From JBHOQS01 sp042408875 (GTDB lineage: Bacteria > Chloroflexota > UBA11872 > JBHOQS01): DNA of 64,000 nucleotides. This document shows, in pieces, positions 50,400 through 58,711 of this stretch (position 1 is the first letter of the stretch; every line of letters starts with the position of its first letter). The stretch lies in the NCBI GenBank assembly GCA_042408875.1, contig JBHOQS010000027.1:248001-312000 (forward strand), given 5' to 3'. Made by a program: the position numbers and the translations under genes. The notes beneath the pieces were generated by a model. The model had not been told where the DNA came from. It made no database searches and worked only from the letters and a program-made list of their open reading frames with translations.

Positions 50400-51199
50400 G
50401 AGGAGCCGTGGCGATGTACTACCTCTCCGTGCTGCGCGTGCTCTTTGGGGTGAGCCTCCTCAACGAGCTCCAGTACCGCGTGAACTTCGCGATCCAGCTC
50501 GTGCAGAGCGCGATCTCGCTCGGCACTGCGCTGCTCGGGCTGGCGGTTATCTTCAGCCACACTCGCACCCTGGGAGGCTGGAGCCCCGAGGAGCTCGTGG
50601 TGCTGCTGGGGATCTATTCCATCATGGCCGGTTTTATGGGCGCAGTCATCGGGCCGAGCCTGTCGCGGCTGATGCAGGACGTGCGCGATGGCACGCTCGA
50701 CTTCACCCTGACGAAGCCCGTGGCCTCGCAGTTCCTGGTCAGCTTTCGGCAGGTGGTGATCTGGCGGCTGGCCGACGTGCTGCTGGGCGGCGCGCTGGTG
50801 CTCGGCGGCACCATCCGGCTGGGGGAGCGCATCGGGGTACTCCAGGCAGCGTCCTTCGTCGTCACGCTGGTAGCGGCCGCGGTGATCGTGTATAGCTTCC
50901 GGCTGGTGCTGGCCACGCTCACCTTCTGGATCATCCGGGTCGAAAACATCATGGTGATCTGGAGCAGCCTCTTCGACGCCGGCCGCTACCCGGTGAGCCT
51001 CTATCCTGACTGGCTGCGCATGGTGCTGACCCTGGTCGTACCTGTGGCCTTCGCCACGACAGTGCCAGCCGAGGCTCTCGCTGGTCGGCTGCATCCCCTC
51101 ATGCTGGCCGCTGCCCTGGCACTGGCCGCGCTGTCGCTGGGGATCGCCTCAGCCTTCTGGCGCTACGGGCTGCGGCACTACACCGGCGCCTCAGCGTAA
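50396..51199 (+). CDS. ABC-2 type exporter permease, second subunit
   Basis: A 267-residue membrane protein with six helices, homologous in layout to its neighbour: FGVSLLNELQYRVNFAIQLV, DVRDGTLDFTLTKPVASQFL and FWIIRVENIMVIWSSLFDAG. The GTLDFTLTKP loop parallels GQLSAMLLKP in the first permease, so the pair arose by duplication. ATG 50396 overlaps the upstream stop. The substrate is unknown. Confidence 0.85.
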   Translation: MRGAVAMYYLSVLRVLFGVSLLNELQYRVNFAIQLVQSAISLGTALLGLAVIFSHTRTLGGWSPEELVVLLGIYSIMAGFMGAVIGPSLSRLMQDVRDGTLDFTLTKPVASQFLVSFRQVVIWRLADVLLGGALVLGGTIRLGERIGVLQAASFVVTLVAAAVIVYSFRLVLATLTFWIIRVENIMVIWSSLFDAGRYPVSLYPDWLRMVLTLVVPVAFATTVPAEALAGRLHPLMLAAALALAALSLGIASAFWRYGLRHYTGASA

Positions 51200-51707
51200 C
51201 GCGCCGCCCTGAGCAAGCTGGGCGGAGCAGCTCCTGAAGGGCTCGCCCACCCAGAAGTACCCTATGCCTCAGGTACGAGAGATTGGGCGCGGGCCTGTAC
51301 GTACATGGGCCCACGCCGCAGCTTGTCAACCACGCCAGCGTACGGAGAGCTCCAGCTCAGGGCTCTGGCAGCCCAGGCGCCATGCGGGTCCGCCAGGATG
51401 ATGCGCACCACCTGCTCCGGCTGCCTGGCGATGTCGCCCTATCCGGCAGCCGCAGTGCTCCAGACTCTTGCGCGCTGTCGAAGAGCACAGCTTCGCCGGC
51501 GATGAACCGAGGAACAGCGGAGAAGCGCATTACCATTGTCGCGCTCCAGAAGCATTTCCACCAGAACCTCCAGAGCGCGACAGGCACCGTGCTGGCGCGG
51601 TGCTCGGCGCGATGCTATGATTGGAACGGCCGGGCCAGATGGGTCCGGTCCGGGACTCCTGGCGACCACTCCGCAACGGCCGGCCGTTGCCTTTCGAGGA
51701 CATGACA
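51200..51707. other. Gap with a possible degraded open frame
   Basis: About 500 bp between the exporter and GlcD. On the minus strand a short frame gives QPEQVVRIILADPHGAWAAR and LRRGPMYVQARAQSLVPEA, which looks protein-like but lacks a start and is cut upstream by a stop. It may be a remnant. No RNA gene or promoter is obvious. Confidence 0.35.
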
Positions 51708-53237
51708 ATGGCTACCACCGATGTCGCTCCCCAGTCTCCCAGGATCCAGGTCACCGTGGTCGCACACGGGCAAGGCCACACAGCCAAGCTCCCGCCGCGG
51801 CGACCTCGCGCCGAGCGCCGCGCCCTGGCCCAGAAGCTCATGGCGATCGTGGGTGAGAAGCATGTATTCTGGGACGATTACGACTTAATGCTCTACCAGT
51901 ATGATGGCTCGATCGACATTGGCCTGCCCGATGCCATCGTGCTGCCGTCGTCGGCGGAGCAGGTCCAGGCCATCGTGCGGCTGGCGCGGGCTGAGGGGGT
52001 GCCGATCGTCGCTCGCGGCGCCGGCACTGGCCTCTCGGGGGGCTGCATCCCCTTGGAAGGGGGCATCGTCCTCTCGTTTGCCAGGATGAACCGCATCCTA
52101 GAGATCGACCTCGAAAACCTGCGGGCCGTCGTCGAGCCGGGTGTGGTCAACCTGCACCTGAGCCAGCGCGTGGCGCCGTACGGGCTTTACTTTGTGCCTG
52201 ATCCTTCTAGCCAGAAAGCGTGCACCATCGGCGGCAACGTCGGAGAGAACTCCGGCGGGCCGCACACCCTGTGCTACGGGGTGACGACGAATCACGTGCT
52301 CGGCCTGGAATGCGTGCTGCCTGATGGTGAGCTCGTGCGGGTGGGCGGCAAGACGCTGGATGGTCCCGGGTATGACCTCACTGGCGTGATCGTCGGCTCC
52401 GAAGGCACCCTGGCCATCGTGACCAAGATCTGGGTGAAGCTGGTGGCCCTGCCCGAGGCGGTGAAGACGCTGCTGGCGATCTTCAATACCGTCGAGGATG
52501 CTTCTAACACTGTGTCGGCGATCATCGCCGGGGGCGTGATCCCGGCGGCGCTGGAGATGATGGACCACCTGACCATCCAGGCGGTGGAGCAGTCAGTGCA
52601 CGCCGGCTACCCGCTGGACGCCGGAGCAGTGTTGCTGATCGAGCTGGAAGGCCTGCGCGAGGAGATCGAGGTGCAGGCAGAGGCGATCATCGGCATCTGC
52701 GAGCAGCATCACGCCCGTGAGGTCCGGGTGGCCAGGTCGGCCAAAGAGCGCGACCTGTTGTGGGCCGGCCGCAAGGGCGCGTTTGGCGCGTTGGGGCGTA
52801 TCTCGCCGGACTTCTACGTCATGGACGGCGTGATCCCGCGCAGCCGCTTGCCGGAGGTGCTGCGGCGGATCGACGAGGTAGGGGCGAAGTACGGCTTCCG
52901 CGTGGCCAATGTCTTCCACGCTGGCGATGGGAACCTGCACCCGAATCTGCTGTTTGACTCCGACCGGCCCGGCGAGCTGGAGCGGGTGCGCGAGGCGGGG
53001 GCGGAGATCATTCGCATCTGCGCCGAGGTCGGCGGCTCGCTCTCCGGCGAGCATGGCATCGGCATTGAAAAGCGCGACCTGATGCCGCTGATCTTCAGCG
53101 AGGCGGACCTGGCCACGATGAAGCGGGTGAAGCACGCCTTCGACCCGGACGAGCGCTTTAATCCGGGCAAGGTCTTTCCCGTGCCGGGCGCGTGCGTGGG
53201 GATCGTGCCGCGCACGAACATGCAGGGTGGGTGGTAG
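51708..53237 (+). CDS. glcD: FAD-linked glycolate/D-lactate oxidase subunit GlcD
   Basis: The FAD-binding catalytic subunit that oxidises glycolate or D-lactate. From ATG 51708 (GAGG eight bases upstream) it has 509 residues. The PCMH-type FAD domain shows IVARGAGTGLSGGCIPLEGG (about 105-124), GGNVGENSGGPHTLCYGVTT and TLDGPGYDLTGVIVGSEGTL. The C-terminal domain ends VFHAGDGNLHPNLLF, GSLSGEHGIGIEKRDLM and AFDPDERFNPGKVFP. It is followed by GlcE and GlcF. Confidence 0.93.
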   Translation: MATTDVAPQSPRIQVTVVAHGQGHTAKLPPRRPRAERRALAQKLMAIVGEKHVFWDDYDLMLYQYDGSIDIGLPDAIVLPSSAEQVQAIVRLARAEGVPIVARGAGTGLSGGCIPLEGGIVLSFARMNRILEIDLENLRAVVEPGVVNLHLSQRVAPYGLYFVPDPSSQKACTIGGNVGENSGGPHTLCYGVTTNHVLGLECVLPDGELVRVGGKTLDGPGYDLTGVIVGSEGTLAIVTKIWVKLVALPEAVKTLLAIFNTVEDASNTVSAIIAGGVIPAALEMMDHLTIQAVEQSVHAGYPLDAGAVLLIELEGLREEIEVQAEAIIGICEQHHAREVRVARSAKERDLLWAGRKGAFGALGRISPDFYVMDGVIPRSRLPEVLRRIDEVGAKYGFRVANVFHAGDGNLHPNLLFDSDRPGELERVREAGAEIIRICAEVGGSLSGEHGIGIEKRDLMPLIFSEADLATMKRVKHAFDPDERFNPGKVFPVPGACVGIVPRTNMQGGW

Positions 53238-53242
53238 CGTCG

Positions 53243-54595
53243 ATGGCAACTCGTCCCCCGGCCTCCTTTCAGGAGCTCGCCGGCCAGGCGCTCGATGCCG
53301 GGCGCCGCGCGGCGCTGGCGGTAGACGGTGTTGAGCCAGAATACTTCATCGAGCCCGAGAGCCCTGAAGAGTTGGCCGCGGCACTGCACGCGGCTGCAGA
53401 GGTCGGGCTGGCGGTCATCCCGCGCGGACAAGGGACGAAGCTCTCCCTGGGCAATCCGCCGCGTGCTGGCCAGGTGGCGCTCTCGCTGGCGAAGCTGAAC
53501 CGTATTCTCGAGTACACGCCGGAGGATCTGACCGTCACCGTGCAGGCGGGGGCGCGCTTGGCGGAAGTGCAGGCGGTGCTGGCGCAGCGCGGGCAGCACC
53601 TGGCGCTCGATCCCCCCTTCGTCGAGCACAGCACCATCGGCGGCATCTTGGCGACGAACGCCAGCGGGCCGCGCCGGCTCAAGTATGGCGCCGCGCGCGA
53701 CTTGGTGATCGGCATCCGCGTCGCCCAGGTCGATGGGGCGATCACCCACGCCGGTGGCAAGGTCGTCAAGAACGTCGCTGGCTACGACCTGATGAAGCTG
53801 TATATTGGATCGCTCGGCACGCTGGCGGTCATTGTGGAGGCAACGTTTAAGCTGCACCCCTTGCCACCGGCTGAGCGCTCCCTCGCCGCCGCGTTCCCGA
53901 CGTTCGCCCAGGCGCAAGACGCGGCGTTGCGCCTCCTGCGCTCGCCGTTCCTGCCGGCTGCCTTCGCAGTGCTCACGCCGGACTTGTTCGCCGCGCTGGA
54001 GCGCCCCGGCGGGTGGCAGGGGCTGGAGACACCGGGCGCCTGTGCGGTCCTGGCCTGGAGCGCCGGGGTCGACGCGCTGGTGCAGCGGCAGTCGAGCGAG
54101 ATTGAGAAGATGTTGCATGAGGCCGGGGCGGCTGCCATTGCGCCGGCCGACGGACCAGCCAGCCGCGCCCTCTGGCAGTCGTTGCTGCGCCGCCGCGCAG
54201 AGGACTGGGAGCGCCCTGGCGGGCTGTTCCTGAAGGCGGCGATCCTCACCAACCGCGTCGCCGCCTTCTGTGAGCGCGCCCGAGCCGTTGCGGCGGAGCG
54301 CGGCCTTTCCTGCCGCCTCTCAGGTGAGCTGGCCAGCGGGGTGCTGTACGTGCGCATCGATGGTGTGAACGGCCAGACGCAGGCGGACCTGCTCGCACAG
54401 GTCGTGCGCGAGCTCCGCGCGGCGGCGCAAAGCTACGAAGGGAGCCTGGTCATGCTGAATGGCCCGCTGGCAGTCAAGCGCCTGGTCGATGTGTGGGGCG
54501 AACCGGCGGGGTCGCTCAGCCTGATGCGGCGCCTGAAGCAGGAGTTCGATCCACAGAATGTGCTGAACCCGGGGCGGTTTGTCGGTGGGCTCTAA
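53243..54595 (+). CDS. glcE: FAD-binding glycolate oxidase subunit GlcE
   Basis: The second FAD-binding subunit, 450 residues from ATG 53243. FAD domain: AVIPRGQGTKLSLGNPPRAG, PPFVEHSTIGGILATNASGP (GGILATNASGP) and ITHAGGKVVKNVAGYDLMKL then YIGSLGTLAVI. The C-terminal end LKQEFDPQNVLNPGRF is the GlcE signature. It starts five bases after GlcD ends, so the subunits are probably translated together. Confidence 0.92.
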   Translation: MATRPPASFQELAGQALDAGRRAALAVDGVEPEYFIEPESPEELAAALHAAAEVGLAVIPRGQGTKLSLGNPPRAGQVALSLAKLNRILEYTPEDLTVTVQAGARLAEVQAVLAQRGQHLALDPPFVEHSTIGGILATNASGPRRLKYGAARDLVIGIRVAQVDGAITHAGGKVVKNVAGYDLMKLYIGSLGTLAVIVEATFKLHPLPPAERSLAAAFPTFAQAQDAALRLLRSPFLPAAFAVLTPDLFAALERPGGWQGLETPGACAVLAWSAGVDALVQRQSSEIEKMLHEAGAAAIAPADGPASRALWQSLLRRRAEDWERPGGLFLKAAILTNRVAAFCERARAVAAERGLSCRLSGELASGVLYVRIDGVNGQTQADLLAQVVRELRAAAQSYEGSLVMLNGPLAVKRLVDVWGEPAGSLSLMRRLKQEFDPQNVLNPGRFVGGL

Positions 54596-54613
54596 ATAGC
54601 TCTGGCGCAGGCT

Positions 54614-54697
54614 GGCAACGGATTAGCTGTCAACGGATTATGGGCACGGATTGCACGGGTTAAGGGGACGGACTGGCAACAGATTGGGAAAACGGAT
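54614..54697. repeat. ACGGATT-type degenerate repeats
   Basis: Five imperfect copies of (C)AACGGATT / CACGGATT with GC-containing spacers of irregular length. They lie between GlcE and GlcF, a gap that would otherwise be short in a normal operon. A similar element CGGATTACG lies at about 2130. Confidence 0.6.
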
Positions 54698-54740
54698 GAC
54701 CGTCTCCCATACCATGTCTTCAGCAGGATAGAAGAACGCC

Positions 54741-56099
54741 GTGGTTGCTGTACAAGAGCATGGTACTCGTACTACGAGTACTACTCACGAATTGCCGATC
54801 GTCGGTTTTAACGGGCCGGACGCGCCGCGGCGAGAGGACATGCGCCGCTGCGTACACTGCGGGCTGTGTCTGGCAGCCTGCCCGACCTTCCGCGTGCTCG
54901 GCAGCGAGCTGGATTCGCCGCGCGGGCGCATCTTCCAGATGCGCATGGTCGCGGAAGGCAAGGTCTCGCTCTATGATCCGAACTTCCGGCAGCATATGTT
55001 CGCCTGCTTGGACTGCCGCGCCTGCGAGACAGCATGTCCCTCTGGGGTAGAGTACGGGAAGCTGATCGAGGCCACGCGGGCGCAGCTTAAGCCGGCGAGC
55101 CGCACGGAGACGCTGCTCAAACGCGCCGTCTTAGGTCAGGTCTTCACGCACCCGGCGCTGCTGGATGCGGCTGGCCTAGCCATGCGCTTCTACCAGAAAA
55201 GCGGGGTGCAAGCGCTGGTACGGCGGACGGGCCTGTTGAAGCGACTGGGCAAGCTGGGCGAGCTGGAAGGGCTCCTGCCTCGTGCGCAGGGCGGCCTGCT
55301 GCGGCTGCGGCTGCCGGAGGTCCTGCCGGCGAAAGGCACGCGCCGGGCGCGCGTGGCCCTGGTCAGCGGCTGCGTGATGAGCCAGTTCTTCGGGGAGACC
55401 AACCTGGCCACGGCGCGCGTGCTGGCTGAAAACGGCTGCGAGGTGGTGACGCCGCCAGACCAGCGCTGCTGCGGCGCCCTGCACGAGCACGCCGGCGAAC
55501 GCGAGCTGGCCAGGCGGCTCGCCTGCCACAACATCGAGGTGTTCGAGAAGCTCGGCGTGGATGCCATCATCATCAACGCGGCTGGCTGCGGCTCCATGCT
55601 CAAGGAGTACGGGCATCTCCTGGAGCACGACCCGCAGTACGCCGAGCGAGCCCGCGCCTTCAGCGCGAAGGTGCGCGATATCAACGAGTACCTGGTGGAG
55701 ATCGGCTTCCGGCCGCCCAGGGGTGAGATCCGGCGGCGCGTTACCTACCAGGACGCCTGTCACCTGCGCCACGCCCAGCGCATCTACGAGCAGCCGCGCC
55801 TGATCTTACGGTCAATTCCGGGCATTGAGCTGGTGGAGATGTGGGAGTCCGATATGTGCTGTGGCAGCGCAGGCATCTACAACATTACCAACAGCGACAT
55901 CTCCATGCAGCTCCTCGAGATGAAGATGGACAACGTCGTAGCGGTGCAGCCGCAGACGATCGTTGCCTCGAACCCGGGCTGCATTCTCCAGCTCGCCTAC
56001 GGTGCGCGGCAGCGCGGGCTCACGGTAGACGTGGTCCATCCGGTGGATCTACTAGACGAGGCCTATCGCCGCGAAGCCGGGCCCTATCGACACGGGTAG
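54741..56099 (+). CDS. glcF: Iron-sulfur glycolate oxidase subunit GlcF
   Basis: The electron-transfer subunit, 452 residues from GTG 54741. It has two [4Fe-4S] motifs, RRCVHCGLCLAACP (about 35-48) and CLDCRACETACP (about 89-100), and two C-terminal CCG-type cofactor regions, QRCCGALHEHAGERELARRL and ESDMCCGSAGIYNITNSDIS. The layout is that of GlcF/LutA-like proteins. GlcDEF together pass electrons from 2-hydroxyacids to quinones. Confidence 0.92.
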   Translation: MVAVQEHGTRTTSTTHELPIVGFNGPDAPRREDMRRCVHCGLCLAACPTFRVLGSELDSPRGRIFQMRMVAEGKVSLYDPNFRQHMFACLDCRACETACPSGVEYGKLIEATRAQLKPASRTETLLKRAVLGQVFTHPALLDAAGLAMRFYQKSGVQALVRRTGLLKRLGKLGELEGLLPRAQGGLLRLRLPEVLPAKGTRRARVALVSGCVMSQFFGETNLATARVLAENGCEVVTPPDQRCCGALHEHAGERELARRLACHNIEVFEKLGVDAIIINAAGCGSMLKEYGHLLEHDPQYAERARAFSAKVRDINEYLVEIGFRPPRGEIRRRVTYQDACHLRHAQRIYEQPRLILRSIPGIELVEMWESDMCCGSAGIYNITNSDISMQLLEMKMDNVVAVQPQTIVASNPGCILQLAYGARQRGLTVDVVHPVDLLDEAYRREAGPYRHG

Positions 56100-56159
56100 G
56101 TCTCTGTTCAGCGAGGAGCCAGGATAGGTAAAGTACATCCCCCTTCCGTATATACGGTC

Positions 56160-56217
56160 TATGTGACGTATAAAAAATAAAAGTAAAAAAAAATAAAAGT
56201 AAAAAATAAAAAAAAAG
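56160..56217 (+). repeat. A-rich patch abutting the larA-like start codon
   Basis: Almost entirely A, with scattered G and T (TAAAAGTAAAAAAAAATAAAAG type), ending in AAAAAAAAAG directly before ATG 56218. There is no normal GGAGG site. This leader must be unusual for translation, if the start is right. Confidence 0.8.
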
Positions 56218-57492
56218 ATGAAGGTAACGCTGGCATACGGCAAGCGCGGCCTGGAGATCGAGCTGCCCGATGGCGATGTGACTGTTGTCGAGCCGCAGTA
56301 TCTGCCGGGGCTGCCAGACGAGGCTGCGGCCCTGCGAGCGGCGCTGCGCAGGCCGGTCAACGCACCGCCGCTCCGCGAGCTGGTGCGACGCGGGCAAACG
56401 GTCTCGATCCTGTTCTGTGACATTACGCGGCCGATGCCCTCCGGCCGGGTGCTGCCCGTGCTGCTGGAGGAGCTCGACGATGCCGGCGTGCGTCGCGAGG
56501 ATATCACGCTCATCAACGCTACCGGCATGCACCGCGCCAACACGGAGGCCGAGCTGCGCGGCATGTTGGGCGACGCCATCGTGGAGAACTACCGGATTGT
56601 CACCCATAACGCGCATGACACGGCGAGCCTGCGCTACCTCGGCCAGACCCGGCGCGGACATCCAGTCTGGGTCAACCGCCACTATCTCGATGCCGATGTA
56701 CGCATCCTGACTGGCTTCATCGAGCCACACTTCTTCGCCGGCTTTAGCGGTGGACCGAAGATGGTTGTGCCTGGCGTGGCGGGCGCGCCGACGGTGATGG
56801 CTAACCACGGCGCCGACATGATTGCCCACCCGGGTGCGACCTGGGCGACGCTGGAGGGCAACCCGATCTGGGAGGAGATCGCCGAGGCGGCCGCCATGAC
56901 GCGGCCGGTGTTTAACCTTAACGTCGCTATCAACAAAGATCACGCCATCACAGCCGTCTTTGCTGGTGAGCTCTTCGCCTCGCATCGTCAGGGCTGCGCG
57001 TTCGTGCGGCGGACGGCTATGCAGGCAGTGCCGCGCCGCTTCGATATCGTGATCACGACCAACTCCGGCTACCCGCTCGATCAGAACATCTATCAATCGG
57101 TGAAAGGCATGGCCGCCGCGGCACGAGTGGTGAAGCCTGGTGGCATTATCATCTGCGCCGCCGAGTGCGCCGACGGTGTGCCGGAGCACGGCAACTACCG
57201 CAAGATTTTGCAGCTGGGGAAGACGCCAGACGAGCTACTGCGATTAATCTGCTCGCCGGGCTTCTCGATGTTCGATCAGTGGCAGGTGCAGATCCAGGCA
57301 CAGATCCAGCGGCAGGCGCGCGTCTATCTCAAGTGCGAGCTCCCAGACGAGGTGGTGCGGAGCACGCATTTCGAGTCCTGCGATGACATCTCCGCACTGG
57401 TCAGGCACCTGGTGCAGCAGTTGGGCCCGCACACATCTATCTGCGTCCTGCCGCAGGGTCCGCAGACCCTGCCGTATGTTCAAGAGCCCTGA
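56218..57492 (+). CDS. larA: LarA-like nickel-pincer racemase
   Basis: A 424-residue protein of the lactate racemase family. Residues for the nickel-pincer nucleotide cofactor seem present with the spacing of the known LarA: H105 (GMHR), H171 and K181 (PHFFAGFSGGPKMVVPG), H197 (MANHGAD), the known enzyme using H108, H174, K184, H200. The substrate may be lactate or another 2-hydroxyacid. It directly follows GlcDEF, suggesting that one enantiomer is racemised to feed the oxidase. LarB, LarC and LarE cofactor genes are not in this window. Confidence 0.85.
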   Translation: MKVTLAYGKRGLEIELPDGDVTVVEPQYLPGLPDEAAALRAALRRPVNAPPLRELVRRGQTVSILFCDITRPMPSGRVLPVLLEELDDAGVRREDITLINATGMHRANTEAELRGMLGDAIVENYRIVTHNAHDTASLRYLGQTRRGHPVWVNRHYLDADVRILTGFIEPHFFAGFSGGPKMVVPGVAGAPTVMANHGADMIAHPGATWATLEGNPIWEEIAEAAAMTRPVFNLNVAINKDHAITAVFAGELFASHRQGCAFVRRTAMQAVPRRFDIVITTNSGYPLDQNIYQSVKGMAAAARVVKPGGIIICAAECADGVPEHGNYRKILQLGKTPDELLRLICSPGFSMFDQWQVQIQAQIQRQARVYLKCELPDEVVRSTHFESCDDISALVRHLVQQLGPHTSICVLPQGPQTLPYVQEP

Positions 57493-57501
57493 GGTTTTCG
57501 A

Positions 57502-58152
57502 ATGCCTGAATTACCTCTGAGCGCACGACGGAACGAAGTGCCGCAAAACGAGCGAGGCGGCCTTCCAGAGGACACCTCCCCCTCGATGGGCAGTGGAGCG
57601 AGCGGCGCTCAGCCTGCTCTGGCTGTGGAGCCTGGCAGGCGCATGACTGTCGGGCAGTTGCTGGGTCTGCCCCAGGGGCTGCCGGTCGCCGAGGCCGCCG
57701 CCGTTGAAGGAGAGTACTGGATCGTGGAAGAGGGCCAGGTGCGCGCCGGACCGCGCCGGGCTATCTTCAGCGCCTCTGGCGTCGAGCTGCTGAACTACAA
57801 CAACCCCTTTCGTCAGCTCATCGAGCGCGTCTGGTTTAACGGCCGCATTGTCTACGCTCTGGAGGCTGGCCCGGTTGAGGTCGATCCCACGAAGGTCAAA
57901 GTGGCCCAGGAGTACCAGCTCGTCTACAGCGTCGAGCTGGACGAGCGGGGGCTGCTGGCGCGCGAGCCGGAGCGAGTGCCCGGGCAATACAATATCTACG
58001 ATAGCGTGCCTGGTATGCTCGAATACAGCCCGCTGTGGCAGTTCAACTACGTGGTCGTGCCGCGCGATTACGTGCCGAATACCCTGCGCTCGGCCGAGGA
58101 CTGCCTGTGCAGCGGCTATCCGATCATCCGCAGCAACTACGTCGAGAATTGA
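57502..58152 (+). CDS. Protein of unknown function after the larA-like gene
   Basis: A 216-residue protein. After a low-complexity start (GLPEDTSPSMGSGASGAQPAL) it has EGEYWIVEEGQVRAGPRRAI, GVELLNYNNPFRQLIERVWF, YNIYDSVPGMLEYSPLWQFN and a C-terminal DYVPNTLRSAEDCLCSGYPI. YNIYDSVPGM and YSPLWQFNYVVV are strongly patterned and may define a conserved family, but I do not know its function. It starts nine bases after the larA-like stop, so it is probably in the same operon. Confidence 0.6.
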   Translation: MPELPLSARRNEVPQNERGGLPEDTSPSMGSGASGAQPALAVEPGRRMTVGQLLGLPQGLPVAEAAAVEGEYWIVEEGQVRAGPRRAIFSASGVELLNYNNPFRQLIERVWFNGRIVYALEAGPVEVDPTKVKVAQEYQLVYSVELDERGLLAREPERVPGQYNIYDSVPGMLEYSPLWQFNYVVVPRDYVPNTLRSAEDCLCSGYPIIRSNYVEN

Positions 58153-58168
58153 CCGGTGCTCTGAGCGC

Positions 58169-58195
58169 GGGCCGCCGTGCGCGGCCCTTCACTTC
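58169..58195 (+). terminator. Intrinsic terminator after the larA operon
   Basis: GGGCCGC and GCGGCCC form a seven-bp stem around CGTGC, followed by TTCACTTCTT. It fits a moderate intrinsic terminator for the GlcDEF-larA unit. Confidence 0.55.
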
Positions 58196-58312
58196 TTGAT
58201 AACCAAGACGAAGCAGCCGGATGCGGCCTGGCTTCTGCTGCGGCACATGGCCGGGCCCTATGTGCAGGGGCTGATCGGCGAGACCAAGATCCAGATGCCC
58301 ACCCTCATCTCT

Positions 58313-58350
58313 TCTCTATGTCTCTTATGTCTGTCTATGTCTGTCTATAC
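58313..58350. repeat. TCTATGTCTG-type simple repeat
   Basis: Imperfect repeats of TCTATGTCTG immediately next to the 70-bp element, inside the solute-binding-protein remnant. It may have been inserted together with the element. Confidence 0.65.
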
Positions 58351-58418
58351 CTAAGCCGGGGTGGGATCTCCATGGTTCCGTGTCTGGCGTCTGCGGGTTT
58401 CACCCTGGCTTTCCTTTA
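58349..58418. repeat. 70-bp dispersed element, copy 2
   Basis: Sixty-seven of 70 positions match copy 1 (3415-3484). The changed bases fall at three places; one A-to-G change in the stem still allows a G-T pair (AAGCCGGGGTG with CACCCTGGCTT). It lies within a broken gene and contributes a stop codon. It has no open frame of its own. Confidence 0.9.
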
Positions 58419-58711
58419 AAGCGACTGATCCGGAGAACTTCTTGAAGCCGCCGCCGGCTAGCCTTCGGATTAACCATGAGCTCATGGCCACCTCACGCGA
58501 TCTGGCCTTCCATCGCGTGTGGCTAGAGTGGTACAACGCCATCACCGCTGAGATCGTGCCCGCCTTCGCCGGCCAGATCAGCGTGAAGGAGGCAGGGCAG
58601 AAGGCCGTACAAGTGGGGGATGCGATCCTGCAAGGCCGGAAGTAGTAAGCTTGTAGAACGGCTCCGGGCTGGAATGAGACGAAGACGAAATGAGACGAGA
58701 GGAGGCCCGCG

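Larger units (their letters stand above)
58187..58645 (+). pseudogene. C-terminal remnant of a solute-binding protein, interrupted by a repeat element
   Basis: Two parts in one frame. Left part: FLITKTKQPDAAWLLLRHMA, GPYVQGLIGETKIQMPTLIS. Right part: KATDPENFLKPPPASLRINH, MATSRDLAFHRVWLEWYNAI and VPAFAGQISVKEAGQKAVQV. Together they look like the last ~130 residues of an extracellular sugar-binding protein. About 105 bp (a TCTATGTCTG-type stretch plus the 70-bp element) lie between them and hold a TAA stop at 58352. The N-terminal two thirds is missing, so the gene is dead. Confidence 0.7.
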
